This document shows, one piece after another, positions 29,437 to 39,062 of a stretch of DNA of 64,000 bases; positions within the stretch are counted from its first letter, which is position 1; the number at the start of each line of letters is the position of its first letter. The stretch lies in contig NZ_CP043626.1 in assembly GCF_008807415.1 (NCBI RefSeq), positions 2,294,001-2,358,000 of the forward strand. Reading direction: 5' to 3'. Origin of the DNA: Pseudomonas denitrificans (nom. rej.). GTDB taxonomy: Bacteria > Pseudomonadota > Gammaproteobacteria > Pseudomonadales > Pseudomonadaceae. The position numbers and the translations under genes were made by a program. The notes beneath the pieces are model-generated. The model searched no databases. It was not told the origin of the DNA and was given only the letters and a program-made list of their open reading frames with translations.

Positions 29437-31845
29437 ATGTCCAGCAGCAGACACGCCCAACACTCTTCGCTTTCCCTGGCGGTACGCACCGCCCTTTTCT
29501 CCCTCGCGGTTGCTGTCGCAGCGCCGGTGACGGCAGCGCCGGCTGCCAGCGAAATGCGCAGCTACAGCATCGCCCCCGGCCCCTTGGGTCGCGCCCTGGC
29601 ATCGTTTGCCGCCGAGACCGGCGTGCATCTGTCCTTCGACCCGACGCTGACCGACGGCCTGCAGAGTCCTGGGCTGAGCGGCGACTACTCGACCCGCAGC
29701 GCCCTGGAACGGCTGCTGCAAGGCAGCGGCCTGGAGCTGGAGCAGCGCGGCGACGGCACTTTCACCCTGGTCCGTTCGCCCAGCCCCGATGCCCTGCAGA
29801 TGCAACCTTCGCTGATCACCGGCCAGGCCGCCGGCCCTGAAGACCTGCCAGCCGAGTACGCCGGCGGCCAGGTGGCGCGCGGTGGACGCCTCGGTCTGCT
29901 GGGCAACACTGACCTGATGGATGCGCCCTTCAGCATCACCAGCTACACCGAGAAGACTATCCAGGACCAGCAAGCGCGCAGCGTCGCCGATGTACTGAGC
30001 AACGAGCCATCGGCGCAGATCGGTAGTGCGCGCACCAACCTCAACGAGGACTTCTCCCTGCGCGGCTTCCCGGTGGTCAGCGCCGACGTCGCGCTCAACG
30101 GCATGTACGGCCTGGCGCCATTCTTCCGCGTCCCGGTGGAAATGGCCGAACGCGTGGAGGTGGTCAAGGGCCCGAGCACCATGCTCAACGGCATGCCTCC
30201 CAGCGGCAACGTCGGTGGCGCGGTGAATCTGGTGACCAAGCGCGCCGGCGACGAGCCGCTGACGCGTGTGACCATGGACTACCTGTCGGATTCGGTGTTC
30301 GGAACCCACGTCGACGTCGGCCGTCATTTCGGTGAGAGCAAGGAGTTCGGCGTGCGCTTCAACGGCGTGTACCGCAATGGCGACACCACCATCGACAAAC
30401 AGGAACTGGAAGACGGCCTGGGCTCACTTGGCCTGGACTACGCTGGCGAACGTCTGCGCCTTTCCGCCGACTACATCTGGCAGCGGGAAGACATAACCAA
30501 CGTGGTTCGCCAGTTCTCCGTCGGCCCCGGTGTGACGAAGATTCCCCACGCCCCGGACAACGACCTGAACTACCCCGGCTACGGCGATTCCGAAATGATC
30601 GACCGGACCCTGGTGGTGCGCGGCGAATACGACCTCACTGACTGGCTGACCGGCTACGCCGGCTATGGCGACCGTCGCAGCGAGATGGATGCGCTGGCCG
30701 GCAACCCGGTGCTCATGGGCAATGACGGTGACTTCGTTTCCAGCCCGGCCTGGCAGGTCTACGACGTTGGCTCGCACTCTGCCGAGGCGGGCCTGCGCAG
30801 CACCTTCAACACCGGACCGGTGGAGCACCGGCTGAACTTCGGCGCGACCCGCGTGGTGCAGAACTCGGACATCTTCTTCCTCTACACCGCCTTCCCGTCG
30901 CGTGCGTCGAATATCTACAACCCGGTCTACGAAGGCACGCCGAGCACGGACGGCTACCCGAAGAATGTGCAGAAGTACACAGCCCAGACCCTCACCAGCT
31001 ATGCGCTGGCCGACACCTTGTCGATCCTCGACGGCCGCGTCGAACTGACCCTCGGAGCGCGCAAGCAGCGCGTGGAATCGCAGAACTTCGAGATGAACGT
31101 CGGCACCCCGGCGGGCGACGGCTACGACGAGGAAGAGACCACGCCCATGGGCGGCATCGTGGTCAAACCGTGGGAAAACATTTCGCTCTATGCCAATTAC
31201 ATCGAGGGCCTGAGCCCGGGCGAAACCGCCCCCATCGGCAGCATCAACGCCGGCGAAATGCTCTCGCCCTATGTCTCCAAGCAGAAGGAAGTCGGCATCA
31301 AGGGCGAGTGGGACGCCTTCGGCGCGACCCTGGCCGCGTTCGAGATCAAGCGCCCGAACAGCGTCAACGACAACGGTCGCTTCACCCGAGGCGGAGAACA
31401 GCGCAACCGTGGCCTTGAACTGAGCCTGTTCGGCGAGGTAACCGAAGGCGTGCGCCTGCTCGGCGGCGCGTCCTATACCCAGGCCAAGCTGACCAAGACC
31501 CAGGACGGCCAGTACGACGGCAACGATGGCATCGGCGTACCGCGCAAGCAGCTGAACCTCGGCGGCGAGTACGACATCACCCAGGTGCCCGGCCTGACCG
31601 TCACCGCCCGCACGATCTACACCGACGAGCAGTACGTGGACCAGGCCAACAGCCTCAGCATCCCCGACTGGTGGCGCCTGGACCTGGGCGCGCGTTACCG
31701 CTTCGACACTCTCGGCAAGCCGGTAGTGTTGCGCGCCAACCTGGATAACGTGTTCGACAAGGACTACTGGGGTACCTCCACTGCCGGGTACCTGTACCTG
31801 GGCGAGGGTCGCACCCTGCAGTTGTCCGCGAGCGTGGACTTCTAA
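29437..31845 (+). CDS. TonB-dependent ferric-siderophore receptor with STN domain
   Basis: 802 residues. Signal peptide (about 1-34), then an STN signalling domain (about 45-110, SIAPGPLGRALASFAAETG), a plug (FSITSYTEKTIQDQQARSVADVL, VEVVKGPSTMLNGMPPSGNVGG) and a barrel ending SASVDF. The STN domain pairs with the FecR protein just upstream. Similar receptors take up hydroxamate or mixed-type xenosiderophores; the ligand cannot be told here. Downstream genes read the same way with short gaps. Confidence 0.92.
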   Translation: MSSSRHAQHSSLSLAVRTALFSLAVAVAAPVTAAPAASEMRSYSIAPGPLGRALASFAAETGVHLSFDPTLTDGLQSPGLSGDYSTRSALERLLQGSGLELEQRGDGTFTLVRSPSPDALQMQPSLITGQAAGPEDLPAEYAGGQVARGGRLGLLGNTDLMDAPFSITSYTEKTIQDQQARSVADVLSNEPSAQIGSARTNLNEDFSLRGFPVVSADVALNGMYGLAPFFRVPVEMAERVEVVKGPSTMLNGMPPSGNVGGAVNLVTKRAGDEPLTRVTMDYLSDSVFGTHVDVGRHFGESKEFGVRFNGVYRNGDTTIDKQELEDGLGSLGLDYAGERLRLSADYIWQREDITNVVRQFSVGPGVTKIPHAPDNDLNYPGYGDSEMIDRTLVVRGEYDLTDWLTGYAGYGDRRSEMDALAGNPVLMGNDGDFVSSPAWQVYDVGSHSAEAGLRSTFNTGPVEHRLNFGATRVVQNSDIFFLYTAFPSRASNIYNPVYEGTPSTDGYPKNVQKYTAQTLTSYALADTLSILDGRVELTLGARKQRVESQNFEMNVGTPAGDGYDEEETTPMGGIVVKPWENISLYANYIEGLSPGETAPIGSINAGEMLSPYVSKQKEVGIKGEWDAFGATLAAFEIKRPNSVNDNGRFTRGGEQRNRGLELSLFGEVTEGVRLLGGASYTQAKLTKTQDGQYDGNDGIGVPRKQLNLGGEYDITQVPGLTVTARTIYTDEQYVDQANSLSIPDWWRLDLGARYRFDTLGKPVVLRANLDNVFDKDYWGTSTAGYLYLGEGRTLQLSASVDF

Positions 31846-31863
31846 CGAAGAAAGAGCCTGACG

Positions 31864-33015
31864 ATGACCGCCAAAGCCCTCCGCACCTGGTACCTGGTGC
31901 ACAAGTGGACCAGCCTGATCTCCACGGTATTCCTGCTGATGCTCTGCCTCACGGGCCTGCCGCTGATCTTCCACGAAGAAATCGAGCACTACTTCGAGCC
32001 ACACCCGGAGCTCAAGCCGCTCACCGAGCAGTCGCCGAAGATCGACTACGACGACGTGGTGGCCCGCGCCCTGGCCAAGCGGCCCGGCGAAGTGGTGCGC
32101 TTCGTGTTCTGGGAGCAGGACGATCCGCTGGGCGCGGTCCTCACTGCTCCGACCCTGGTGCCGCCGCCGGAGAATGGCCACATCCAGCCGTTCGACGCGC
32201 GCACCGGGGAGTTCTTCGATCCGCTGCCACCACCAGGCGGCTTCATGTACATCATGCTCAAGCTGCATACCGACCTGTTCATGGGCCTGCCCGGCTACCT
32301 GTTCCTGGGTTTCATGGGTCTGCTGCTGGTGGCCTCGCTGGTGTCCGGCGTGGTGGTCTACACGCCCTTCATGCGCAAGCTGGACTTCGCCACCGTGCGC
32401 TCTCAGCGCAGCTCGCGGCTGAAGTGGCTGGACCTGCACAACGTGCTGGGTATCGTCACTCTTGCCTGGGTGCTGGTGGTGGGCGTCACTGGAGTGATCA
32501 ACACCCTGGCGCTGCCGATCCTCATGCTCTGGCAAGGCGGCCAATTAGCCGAGATGACCGCGCCCTACAAGGACTTGCCGGCGCTGGAACAGCTCGGCTC
32601 GCTGCACAAGGCCATCGAAACCGCCCGCCAGGCGGCGCCGGACATGAAGCCCAGCTTCGTCGGCTTCCCCGGCACGCAGTTCAGCAGCCAGCACCACTAC
32701 GCCGTATTCATGCGCGGCAACACCCCGCTGACCGAACGCCTGCTCAAGCCCGCGCTGGTGGATGCCGAAACCGGCGAGCTGACCGACATGCGCGAAATGC
32801 CGCTGTACGTGAAGACCCTCCTGCTGTCCCAGCCGCTGCACTTCGGCGATTACGGCGGCATGCCGCTGAAGATCGTCTGGGCACTACTGGACATCGTCAG
32901 CATCGTCATCCTCGCCAGCGGCCTGTACCTGTGGCTCGGCCGGCGCCGTACGCCCATAGAGAAACGCCTCGCGGAACTGAACTCCGGCGGCCTGGCGACG
33001 GAGGTAAAGGTATGA
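31864..33015 (+). CDS. PepSY-associated membrane protein (PiuB-like)
   Basis: 383 residues. Four transmembrane segments: near 15-35, about 140-165, about 195-220 and about 335-358. PepSY domains lie between (HKWTSLISTVFLLMLCLTG, LHNVLGIVTLAWVLVVGVTG). Proteins of this type accompany siderophore receptors and are thought to reduce ferric siderophores at the inner membrane. 18 bp after the receptor, and overlaps the next gene by 3 bp. Confidence 0.88.
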   Translation: MTAKALRTWYLVHKWTSLISTVFLLMLCLTGLPLIFHEEIEHYFEPHPELKPLTEQSPKIDYDDVVARALAKRPGEVVRFVFWEQDDPLGAVLTAPTLVPPPENGHIQPFDARTGEFFDPLPPPGGFMYIMLKLHTDLFMGLPGYLFLGFMGLLLVASLVSGVVVYTPFMRKLDFATVRSQRSSRLKWLDLHNVLGIVTLAWVLVVGVTGVINTLALPILMLWQGGQLAEMTAPYKDLPALEQLGSLHKAIETARQAAPDMKPSFVGFPGTQFSSQHHYAVFMRGNTPLTERLLKPALVDAETGELTDMREMPLYVKTLLLSQPLHFGDYGGMPLKIVWALLDIVSIVILASGLYLWLGRRRTPIEKRLAELNSGGLATEVKV

Positions 33016-33203
33016 GACGCGGACTCTGGATGATCTTCCGCTGGCCCGTCGCGCTGGCCGTGCTGAGCACCTTCGGGCTGCTCTCGGCGCTGCTCGGCGA
33101 TGGGGTTTTCGACGTGCTGTCGTGGATTTCCCTTGGTGTTCCGCTGCTGCTGATCGTCTTTGTATGGATGAGAATGCCCCGTCGTCCCAAGGAGCCACGC
33201 TGA
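33012..33203 (+). CDS. Small two-helix membrane protein of the siderophore operon
   Basis: 63 residues from ATG 33012, overlapping the PepSY gene (ATGA). Two hydrophobic helices (FRWPVALAVLSTFGLLSALLG and SWISLGVPLLLIVFVWM) are joined by a short loop, with a basic C-terminus (RMPRRPKEPR). Small proteins like this often follow PepSY genes in Pseudomonas iron loci. Function unknown; ends 1 bp before the MFS gene. Confidence 0.75.
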   Translation: MRRGLWMIFRWPVALAVLSTFGLLSALLGDGVFDVLSWISLGVPLLLIVFVWMRMPRRPKEPR

Positions 33204-33204
33204 A

Positions 33205-34401
33205 ATGACCGCCATGCCGCCCCAGGCGCCCACCCTCAACCTGCGCCCGCTGATGTTCGAGACCTTCGTCTGCACGGTGGCGGTGATGTCCTTCGTCGCG
33301 CTGATCGGACCGGTGGCGCGCACCCTGGACCTGGCGCCCTGGCAGGCGGGGATGACGGTGACCGTCGGCGGCATCGCCTGGATGCTCATGGCGCGGGTCT
33401 GGGGCATCGCCAGCGACCGCCTCGGCCGCCGCCGCGTGCTGCTCAGCGGCCTGGCCGGCTTCGCGGTCACCTACGCGCTGCTCTGCGCCTTCATGGCGCT
33501 AGCACTGAATACCTCCATGTCGCCGCTGCCGACCTTCATCGGCATAGTCGCGCTGCGCGGCCTGGCGGGCGGTTTCTATGCCGCCGTGCCGGCCTGCTCG
33601 GCGGCGCTGGTAGCCGACCATGTGAGCGCAGAAAAGCGCGCGTCGGCCATGGCCGGACTGGGTGCCGCCAGCGCCGTCGGCATGGTGGTCGGCCCGAGCT
33701 TCGCCGGTCTGCTGGCCATGCTCGGCCTGGCCCTGCCGCTGCTGCTCACCTGCCTGCTGCCGCTGCTGGCATTCGCCGTTCTGTGGCGCTGGCTGCCCGA
33801 TAGCCAGCGCGTCAGCGAACGCAAGGGCCCGGCGCTGGCGATCAGCGACAAGCGCCTGCGCCGCTCGCTCACCCTGGGCTTCATCGCCATGGTCTGCGTG
33901 ACCGTGGCGCAGATGACCGTCGGCTTCTTCGCCCTCGACCGCCTGCAGCTGCCACCGGCCGATGCCGCCCGCGTCGCCGGCATCGCGCTCACCTCGGTGG
34001 GCGTGGCGCTGATCTGCGCGCAGATGCTGGTGCGCAAGCTGAACTGGGCGCCGCTGCGCCTGATCAGCATGGGCGGCACCGTCTCCGCGCTGGGCTTCGG
34101 TTCGGTGTGCTTCGCCGTATCCCCATGGATGCTCTATGCCTCCTGCTTCGTCGCTGCCGCCGGCATGGGCTGGGTCTTCCCTGCCGTCTCGGCGCTCAAC
34201 GCCAACGCCGTGGAAGCCGACGAACAGGGTGCCGCGGCGGGCAGCCTCGTGGCCGTGCATGGCCTGGGCATGATCAGCGGCCCGCTGCTGGGCACCCTGC
34301 TGCACCAGCTGGATAGCCGCGCACCCTATGTACTGGTCGCCGCGCTGCTGCTGTTCGGCGTCGCCTGGACCGTGCTGCCGCGCAAGAGCGCCACTGCATG
34401 A
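33205..34401 (+). CDS. MFS transporter of the siderophore operon
   Basis: 398 residues, about 12 transmembrane segments. The loop 2-3 motif GIASDRLGRRRVLLSG is the MFS signature. Its place between the PepSY gene and the esterase gene suggests movement of a siderophore or its breakdown product across the inner membrane; direction cannot be read from sequence. It overlaps the esterase gene by 4 bp. Confidence 0.88.
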   Translation: MTAMPPQAPTLNLRPLMFETFVCTVAVMSFVALIGPVARTLDLAPWQAGMTVTVGGIAWMLMARVWGIASDRLGRRRVLLSGLAGFAVTYALLCAFMALALNTSMSPLPTFIGIVALRGLAGGFYAAVPACSAALVADHVSAEKRASAMAGLGAASAVGMVVGPSFAGLLAMLGLALPLLLTCLLPLLAFAVLWRWLPDSQRVSERKGPALAISDKRLRRSLTLGFIAMVCVTVAQMTVGFFALDRLQLPPADAARVAGIALTSVGVALICAQMLVRKLNWAPLRLISMGGTVSALGFGSVCFAVSPWMLYASCFVAAAGMGWVFPAVSALNANAVEADEQGAAAGSLVAVHGLGMISGPLLGTLLHQLDSRAPYVLVAALLLFGVAWTVLPRKSATA

Positions 34402-36023
34402 TTCTCGCTGACGTCGCACTGCTGGCCCTTCTGGCTGTTGCGTTGCTGGGCTGGTGGCTGCGGCGTCGGGTCCTGGCAAGTGTCGCCGCACTGCTCGCGC
34501 TGGTCGCGGCGCTGTACGACGTATGGGACGACCGCTGGCAGGCGGGAGCCGGCGCAATGGTCGCCCTGCTGCTGGTGCTGGCCCTGCTGGTGCGGCGCAA
34601 GCGCCCGGCGCGGCTCCCGCTCTGGTCGGGACTGCTCTTCAGCCTGCTGACGGGCCTGGCGTTCGCTGCGCTGTACTTCTTCCCGGTTTCGCCACTGCCC
34701 AAGCCGGGCGGGCCCTATCAGGTCGGCGTACGCGACTTCGAGCTGGTCGACGCCAGCCGTACCGGAGTGCTCGGCGCGCCTGCCGGCAAGGCCCGGCGCC
34801 TGCTGGTGCGGGTCTGGTATCCGGCCCGGCCGGTGGCGGGCAGCAAACCACGCAATTACTTCAGCGCCGCTGAATCACGCAGCACCGCGCGCGGCTTCGG
34901 CGAGCTGTTCAATTTCCCGCCCCTGCTCACGTACTTGCGTCATCTACGGACCAACTCTTTTGAGAACGCGCCGCTGCGCGCCGACCTCGGTCGCCTGCCG
35001 GTGGTGTTCTACAGCCATGGCTATGGCTCGTTCGCCGGCATGAACGGGCGGATCATGGAGGAGCTGGCGAGCAACGGTTACGCGGTCTATTCCGTGCAGC
35101 ACACCGGTGACGCGTCTCCCACACAGTTCCCCAACGGCGAGGTAGCACCGACTGACCCGGCACTCTACGAACACCTACGCTACGCCTTCGAACACGGCTT
35201 CTCGCCGCTGCTGCTGCAAGGCTACGGCGAGGACGACCTGGCCCGCCGCCTCGACGGGCAATTGCGATTCGCTACCGAGACCACGCCGCCGGCCGACCGT
35301 GCCATCCACCTCAGCGCACCGGTCTGGCTGGCCGACCGGCTGTTCGTCCACGACCGCCTGCAGGCCGGCGAAGTGCCGCCGAATGTGGCCGACCTGGTGG
35401 CCGCCAGCAACTTCGCCCATACCGGGGAGATGGGCATGTCCTTCGGCGGCTCCACCAGCGGCGCCGTCTGCCTGGTGGACAAGCGCTGCGCCGCGGCGGT
35501 GAATCTGGACGGCGGCGACTTCGACTTCCTGCCCTTCGACAAGAACCTGCCAGTGCCGCTGCTGATGCTGCATTCGGACCTGTCGCTGTTCTACCGCATG
35601 CTCGGCCTGACGCCCCCGTCCCGGCCGCGCAGCTTCAACGACTTCTCCTACGAGAACCTGCAAGACGCCGGGCAAAACCCGCGCATCCATCGCCTGGTAC
35701 TGCGCGACACCCTGCATGCGGGCCTCACCGACAATGCGCTGTACATGCGCCGTCCACTGCGCGACAAGCTCATTGGCAGCGCACCCACCGACGTTCTGAT
35801 CGAGGCACCGGCGGCGCTGGTTCTGGGCTTCTTCGACCACTACCTGCGCGGCCGCGACAACGGTTTCCCGCAGGCGCAGCTCGCACCTTGGTCCGACTGG
35901 CTGACGCCCTACAGCAACAGCGCGGTGAGCCAGTGGTGGAACGCTCTGCCAGAGGTTGAACGTGCCCAGTGGGGGGAGCGCATCCGCGCGATGCACGCCC
36001 AGCGCCAGGCGCTGGGCCGCTGA
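34398..36023 (+). CDS. Membrane-anchored alpha/beta hydrolase, PAF-acetylhydrolase-like
   Basis: 541 residues. About four N-terminal transmembrane helices (residues 1-95) are followed by a hydrolase domain. Oxyanion region YSHGYGSFAGMNGRIMEELA, nucleophile Ser in GMSFGG (near 346), Asp in NLDGGDFD (near 368) and His in DTLHAGLTD (near 438) match the PAF-AH/dienelactone-hydrolase layout. Last gene of the Fur-controlled operon. It may hydrolyse an ester or amide bond of an imported siderophore to free iron, an inference from context only. Confidence 0.8.
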   Translation: MILADVALLALLAVALLGWWLRRRVLASVAALLALVAALYDVWDDRWQAGAGAMVALLLVLALLVRRKRPARLPLWSGLLFSLLTGLAFAALYFFPVSPLPKPGGPYQVGVRDFELVDASRTGVLGAPAGKARRLLVRVWYPARPVAGSKPRNYFSAAESRSTARGFGELFNFPPLLTYLRHLRTNSFENAPLRADLGRLPVVFYSHGYGSFAGMNGRIMEELASNGYAVYSVQHTGDASPTQFPNGEVAPTDPALYEHLRYAFEHGFSPLLLQGYGEDDLARRLDGQLRFATETTPPADRAIHLSAPVWLADRLFVHDRLQAGEVPPNVADLVAASNFAHTGEMGMSFGGSTSGAVCLVDKRCAAAVNLDGGDFDFLPFDKNLPVPLLMLHSDLSLFYRMLGLTPPSRPRSFNDFSYENLQDAGQNPRIHRLVLRDTLHAGLTDNALYMRRPLRDKLIGSAPTDVLIEAPAALVLGFFDHYLRGRDNGFPQAQLAPWSDWLTPYSNSAVSQWWNALPEVERAQWGERIRAMHAQRQALGR

Positions 36024-36071
36024 AAGCCTAAAGGACGCGCAACCGGTCGGCTGCCGCAGCGACCGACACCG

Positions 36072-36986
36072 TCACAAGGTCGTGGACACGCCGCGCCGAT
36101 CCAGTTCAAACACCTTGCTGCGCTGCAGGCACTCGCGCAGCCAACGCTCGGCCTTGCCCGGTTGGCGCCGGCGTTGCCAGAGCAGGTCGACGCCCACCAA
36201 CCAGTCCGTGTGTGGATAAGCCTCCAGCTGCAATTCCACCAGTTCGCCCGCTGCCAGCTCGCGCTGGATCAATTGCCGAGGCAGGGTTGCCCAGCCGAGA
36301 CCAGCGCGGACCATTTCCACCAGTGCCAGGTAACTCTCCGCCTGCCAGACCTGGGCGGCGCGCAGGTATTCGCTGCTGGGCAGCTTGTGGGCATGGGCGA
36401 CGAAGGCCAGGCGACGGTGGGCATGCAGGTCCGCGAAGCCAACTCGCTCGCGCTGTGCCAGCGCGAACTGCGCATGGCAGACGTGGGCCATGATCAGTTT
36501 GCCCAGTTGCTGGAAGGCCAGCTCCTGTGGGTACTCCGGCTGGGAGAACGCCACGCCGAGGTCAGCCTCCCCCTTGAGCACCAACTCGCTGACATCACCG
36601 TGCACGGGGTGGCGGATCAGCAGGTCGACGAAGGGGAATGCGGCGCCGAATTCGCGCAGCACCGGGATCAGTGAACCGTAGGGCACTTCGATGGCCAGGG
36701 TGAGCGAGGGCTCGACCTGTTCCGCCAGGCTGTCGGCGCTGCCTTCCAGCGCATAGCAGCGCTCCAGTACCGCCTCTGCCTGCAGTAACAGCTTGCGGCC
36801 GGCAGCGGTGAGGGCCGGGATGCGGCTGGAGCGGTCGAACAGTTCCACGCCCAGGTCCGTCTCCAGGTTGGCGATCGCCGCGCTGACCGTGGACTGCGTC
36901 CGCCCCAGACGCCGCGCCGCGGCGGAAAAGGACCCGGCCTGGACCGCCGTGACGAACACCTGCAACTGCTCCAGCGAAAAGCGCAT
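36072..36986 (-). CDS. LysR-family regulator of the purine locus
   Basis: 304 residues. N-terminal helix-turn-helix (FSAAARRLGRTQSTVSAAIANLE) and a LysR substrate domain. Divergent from the NCS2 permease gene with a 175-bp shared promoter containing a strong inverted repeat. It probably activates the permease-deaminase-hydrolase genes in response to a purine. Confidence 0.88.
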   Translation of the reverse strand: MRFSLEQLQVFVTAVQAGSFSAAARRLGRTQSTVSAAIANLETDLGVELFDRSSRIPALTAAGRKLLLQAEAVLERCYALEGSADSLAEQVEPSLTLAIEVPYGSLIPVLREFGAAFPFVDLLIRHPVHGDVSELVLKGEADLGVAFSQPEYPQELAFQQLGKLIMAHVCHAQFALAQRERVGFADLHAHRRLAFVAHAHKLPSSEYLRAAQVWQAESYLALVEMVRAGLGWATLPRQLIQRELAAGELVELQLEAYPHTDWLVGVDLLWQRRRQPGKAERWLRECLQRSKVFELDRRGVSTTL

Positions 36987-37015
36987 GGCTGATCTCCCTT
37001 CGATCCATCGATACT

Positions 37016-37044
37016 AGCGATGGTTATTCATTTGTTCCATCGCT
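37016..37044. promoter_or_regulatory. Inverted-repeat operator between LysR gene and permease
   Basis: AGCGATGG (37016-37023) and CCATCGCT (37037-37044) are perfect 8-bp inverted arms with a 13-bp AT-rich spacer, in the divergent promoter. Size and place fit a LysR-type binding site. Confidence 0.65.
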
Positions 37045-37161
37045 TATTTCGCAGGAATATTCCTCCCGACATCGGCAGCAGCTGCCCCCGACCACTGTGC
37101 TGCGTGTCACTCCGGGCGCCCGTAATAACAACAAGAGCCGCACCTTCAGGAGATTCATGAC

Positions 37162-38496
37162 ATGAGCCTTACCCGCGTTCACCCGGTGGACGAGATCCTG
37201 CCCCTGCGGCAGCTCTTCACCTTCGGCCTGCAGCACGTCCTGGTGATGTACGCCGGCGCCGTCGCCGTGCCGCTCATCCTTGGCAACGCCCTGGGCCTGA
37301 CCCAGGCGCAGATCGTCACGCTGATCAACGCCAATCTGCTCACCTCCGGCATCGCCACGCTGATCCAGACCCTCGGCTTCTGGCGCTTCGGCGCTCGCCT
37401 GCCGTTGATCCAGGGCTGCTCCTTCATCGCCCTGGCGCCGATGATCATGATCGGCAAGCAGTTCGGCCTGCAGGAAGTGTTCGGTGCGGTGATCGCCGCC
37501 GGCGCCATCACCATCGCCATCGCGCCGGTGTTCAGCCGGATGTTGCGGTTCTTTCCGCCGGTGGTCATCGGCAGCCTGATCACCATCATCGGCATCTCGC
37601 TGATGCCCGCCGCCGCTATCTGGCTGGGCGGCGGCAATCCGGGATCGGAGGACTTCGGCAAACCGGCCAACCTGCTGCTGGGGATGGCCACGGTGGCGAT
37701 CACCCTGGTGATCTATGCGCGTTTCTCAGGGTTTATCGGCAATCTGAGCGTGCTGATCGGGCTGGTCGCCGGCAGCCTGCTCGCCGCCGCCTTCGGCATG
37801 ACCCACTTCGGCCAGGTGGGCGAAGCAGCCTGGTTCGAGTTGAGCCCGCCAATGGCCTTCGGTGTCCCGCAGTTCTCCCTCACACCGATCCTGATCATGG
37901 TCCTGGCGATGCTGGTGATCATGGCCGAGACCACCGGCAACTGCCTGGCCATCGGCAAGCTGGTGGGCAAGCCGACCGATCAGCGCACCCTGGGCAATGC
38001 CTTCCGTGCCGACGGCCTGTCGACCCTGCTCGGCGGCATTTTCAACAGTTTCCCCTACAACGCATTCACCCAGAACACCGGGCTGATCGCCCTTTCCAAC
38101 GTGAAGAGCCGCTTCGTGGTCGCCGCCGGCGCAATCATGGTGCTGATGGGGCTGTTCCCCAAGCTCGGCGCACTGATCGCAGCAGTCCCCACACCAGTGC
38201 TCGGTGGCTGCGCCATCGTGATGTTCGGCATGACCACCGTGGCCGGCATCCAGGAACTCTCCCGCGTGCGTTTCGAAGGCACCCGTAACGGCATCATCGT
38301 CGCGGTCTCGGTCAGCGTGGGCGTGCTGCCGATGTCCTTCCCCGCCCTCTTCGAACATGCCAGCGGCCCGCTCAAGCTGGTGCTGGAGAGCGGCATCTTC
38401 CTCGGCGCGTTCACCGCCATCCTGCTCAACCTGCTGCTCAACAACGACAAGAGCGCTACCGCCGAACCCGCCGGACAGGCCAGCGCCACCGAGTGA
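37162..38496 (+). CDS. NCS2-family purine (xanthine/urate) permease
   Basis: 444 residues, 12-14 transmembrane helices. Family signatures: QHVLVMYAGAVAVPLILG near the N-terminus, ETTGNCLAIGKLVGK and QNTGLIALSNVKSR. It is a proton symporter for a nucleobase; the purine-catabolic neighbours favour xanthine, urate or guanine over uracil. Confidence 0.9.
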   Translation: MSLTRVHPVDEILPLRQLFTFGLQHVLVMYAGAVAVPLILGNALGLTQAQIVTLINANLLTSGIATLIQTLGFWRFGARLPLIQGCSFIALAPMIMIGKQFGLQEVFGAVIAAGAITIAIAPVFSRMLRFFPPVVIGSLITIIGISLMPAAAIWLGGGNPGSEDFGKPANLLLGMATVAITLVIYARFSGFIGNLSVLIGLVAGSLLAAAFGMTHFGQVGEAAWFELSPPMAFGVPQFSLTPILIMVLAMLVIMAETTGNCLAIGKLVGKPTDQRTLGNAFRADGLSTLLGGIFNSFPYNAFTQNTGLIALSNVKSRFVVAAGAIMVLMGLFPKLGALIAAVPTPVLGGCAIVMFGMTTVAGIQELSRVRFEGTRNGIIVAVSVSVGVLPMSFPALFEHASGPLKLVLESGIFLGAFTAILLNLLLNNDKSATAEPAGQASATE

Positions 38497-38552
38497 TCCA
38501 TCCGGCGTGCGCCCCCGGGCGCACGCACCACTTCACTGCCCAAGGAACTTCC

Positions 38553-39062
38553 ATGACTCACTTCAGCAAGCTCACCCCTGCCGGACTGTCGGATCTCGAC
38601 CTCGACCTGCTGCGCCAATCGATCCGACTTTCCGAGGAATCCCGTGAGCGCGGGCGCCATCCCTTCGCCGCACTGGTGGCCGACGCCCAGGGCCGGGTGA
38701 TCGCCAGCGCCGGCAACAACTCGATGCCGCCCGAAGGCGACCCGACCCAGCACGCCGAACTGGTGGCAGCCGCCCTTGCCGCGCGTCAGCTGAGCCCGGA
38801 AGAGCTGGCCGACTGCACGCTCTACACCAGCGCCGAACCCTGCTGCATGTGCTCCGGGGCGATCTACTGGACCGGCATCGGTCGCGTGGTCTACGCGCTC
38901 TCCGAGCACTCGCTGCTCGGTTTGACCGGCGCGCATCCGGAGAACCCGACCTTCTCCCTGCCCTGCCGGGAAGTCTTTGCCCGTGGCCAGCGTGTGATCG
39001 ACGTGCACGGTCCAATGCTGGAGGACGAAGCCGCGACGGCCCATGTGGGGTTCTGGGAATGA
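38553..39062 (+). CDS. Guanine/nucleobase deaminase (CDA fold)
   Basis: 169 residues from ATG 38553; the frame opens at 38493 but the family start and the spacer before it favour 38553. Zinc motif HAE (TQHAELVAAAL) and PCxxC (AEPCCMCSGAIYW) are intact. Size and context suggest guanine deaminase feeding xanthine into urate breakdown; a TadA-like role is less likely. It overlaps the next gene by 4 bp. Confidence 0.85.
   Translation: MTHFSKLTPAGLSDLDLDLLRQSIRLSEESRERGRHPFAALVADAQGRVIASAGNNSMPPEGDPTQHAELVAAALAARQLSPEELADCTLYTSAEPCCMCSGAIYWTGIGRVVYALSEHSLLGLTGAHPENPTFSLPCREVFARGQRVIDVHGPMLEDEAATAHVGFWE

Noticed and set aside
30424..32544. 706-codon minus-strand frame
   Set aside because: Antisense of the siderophore receptor and PepSY genes.
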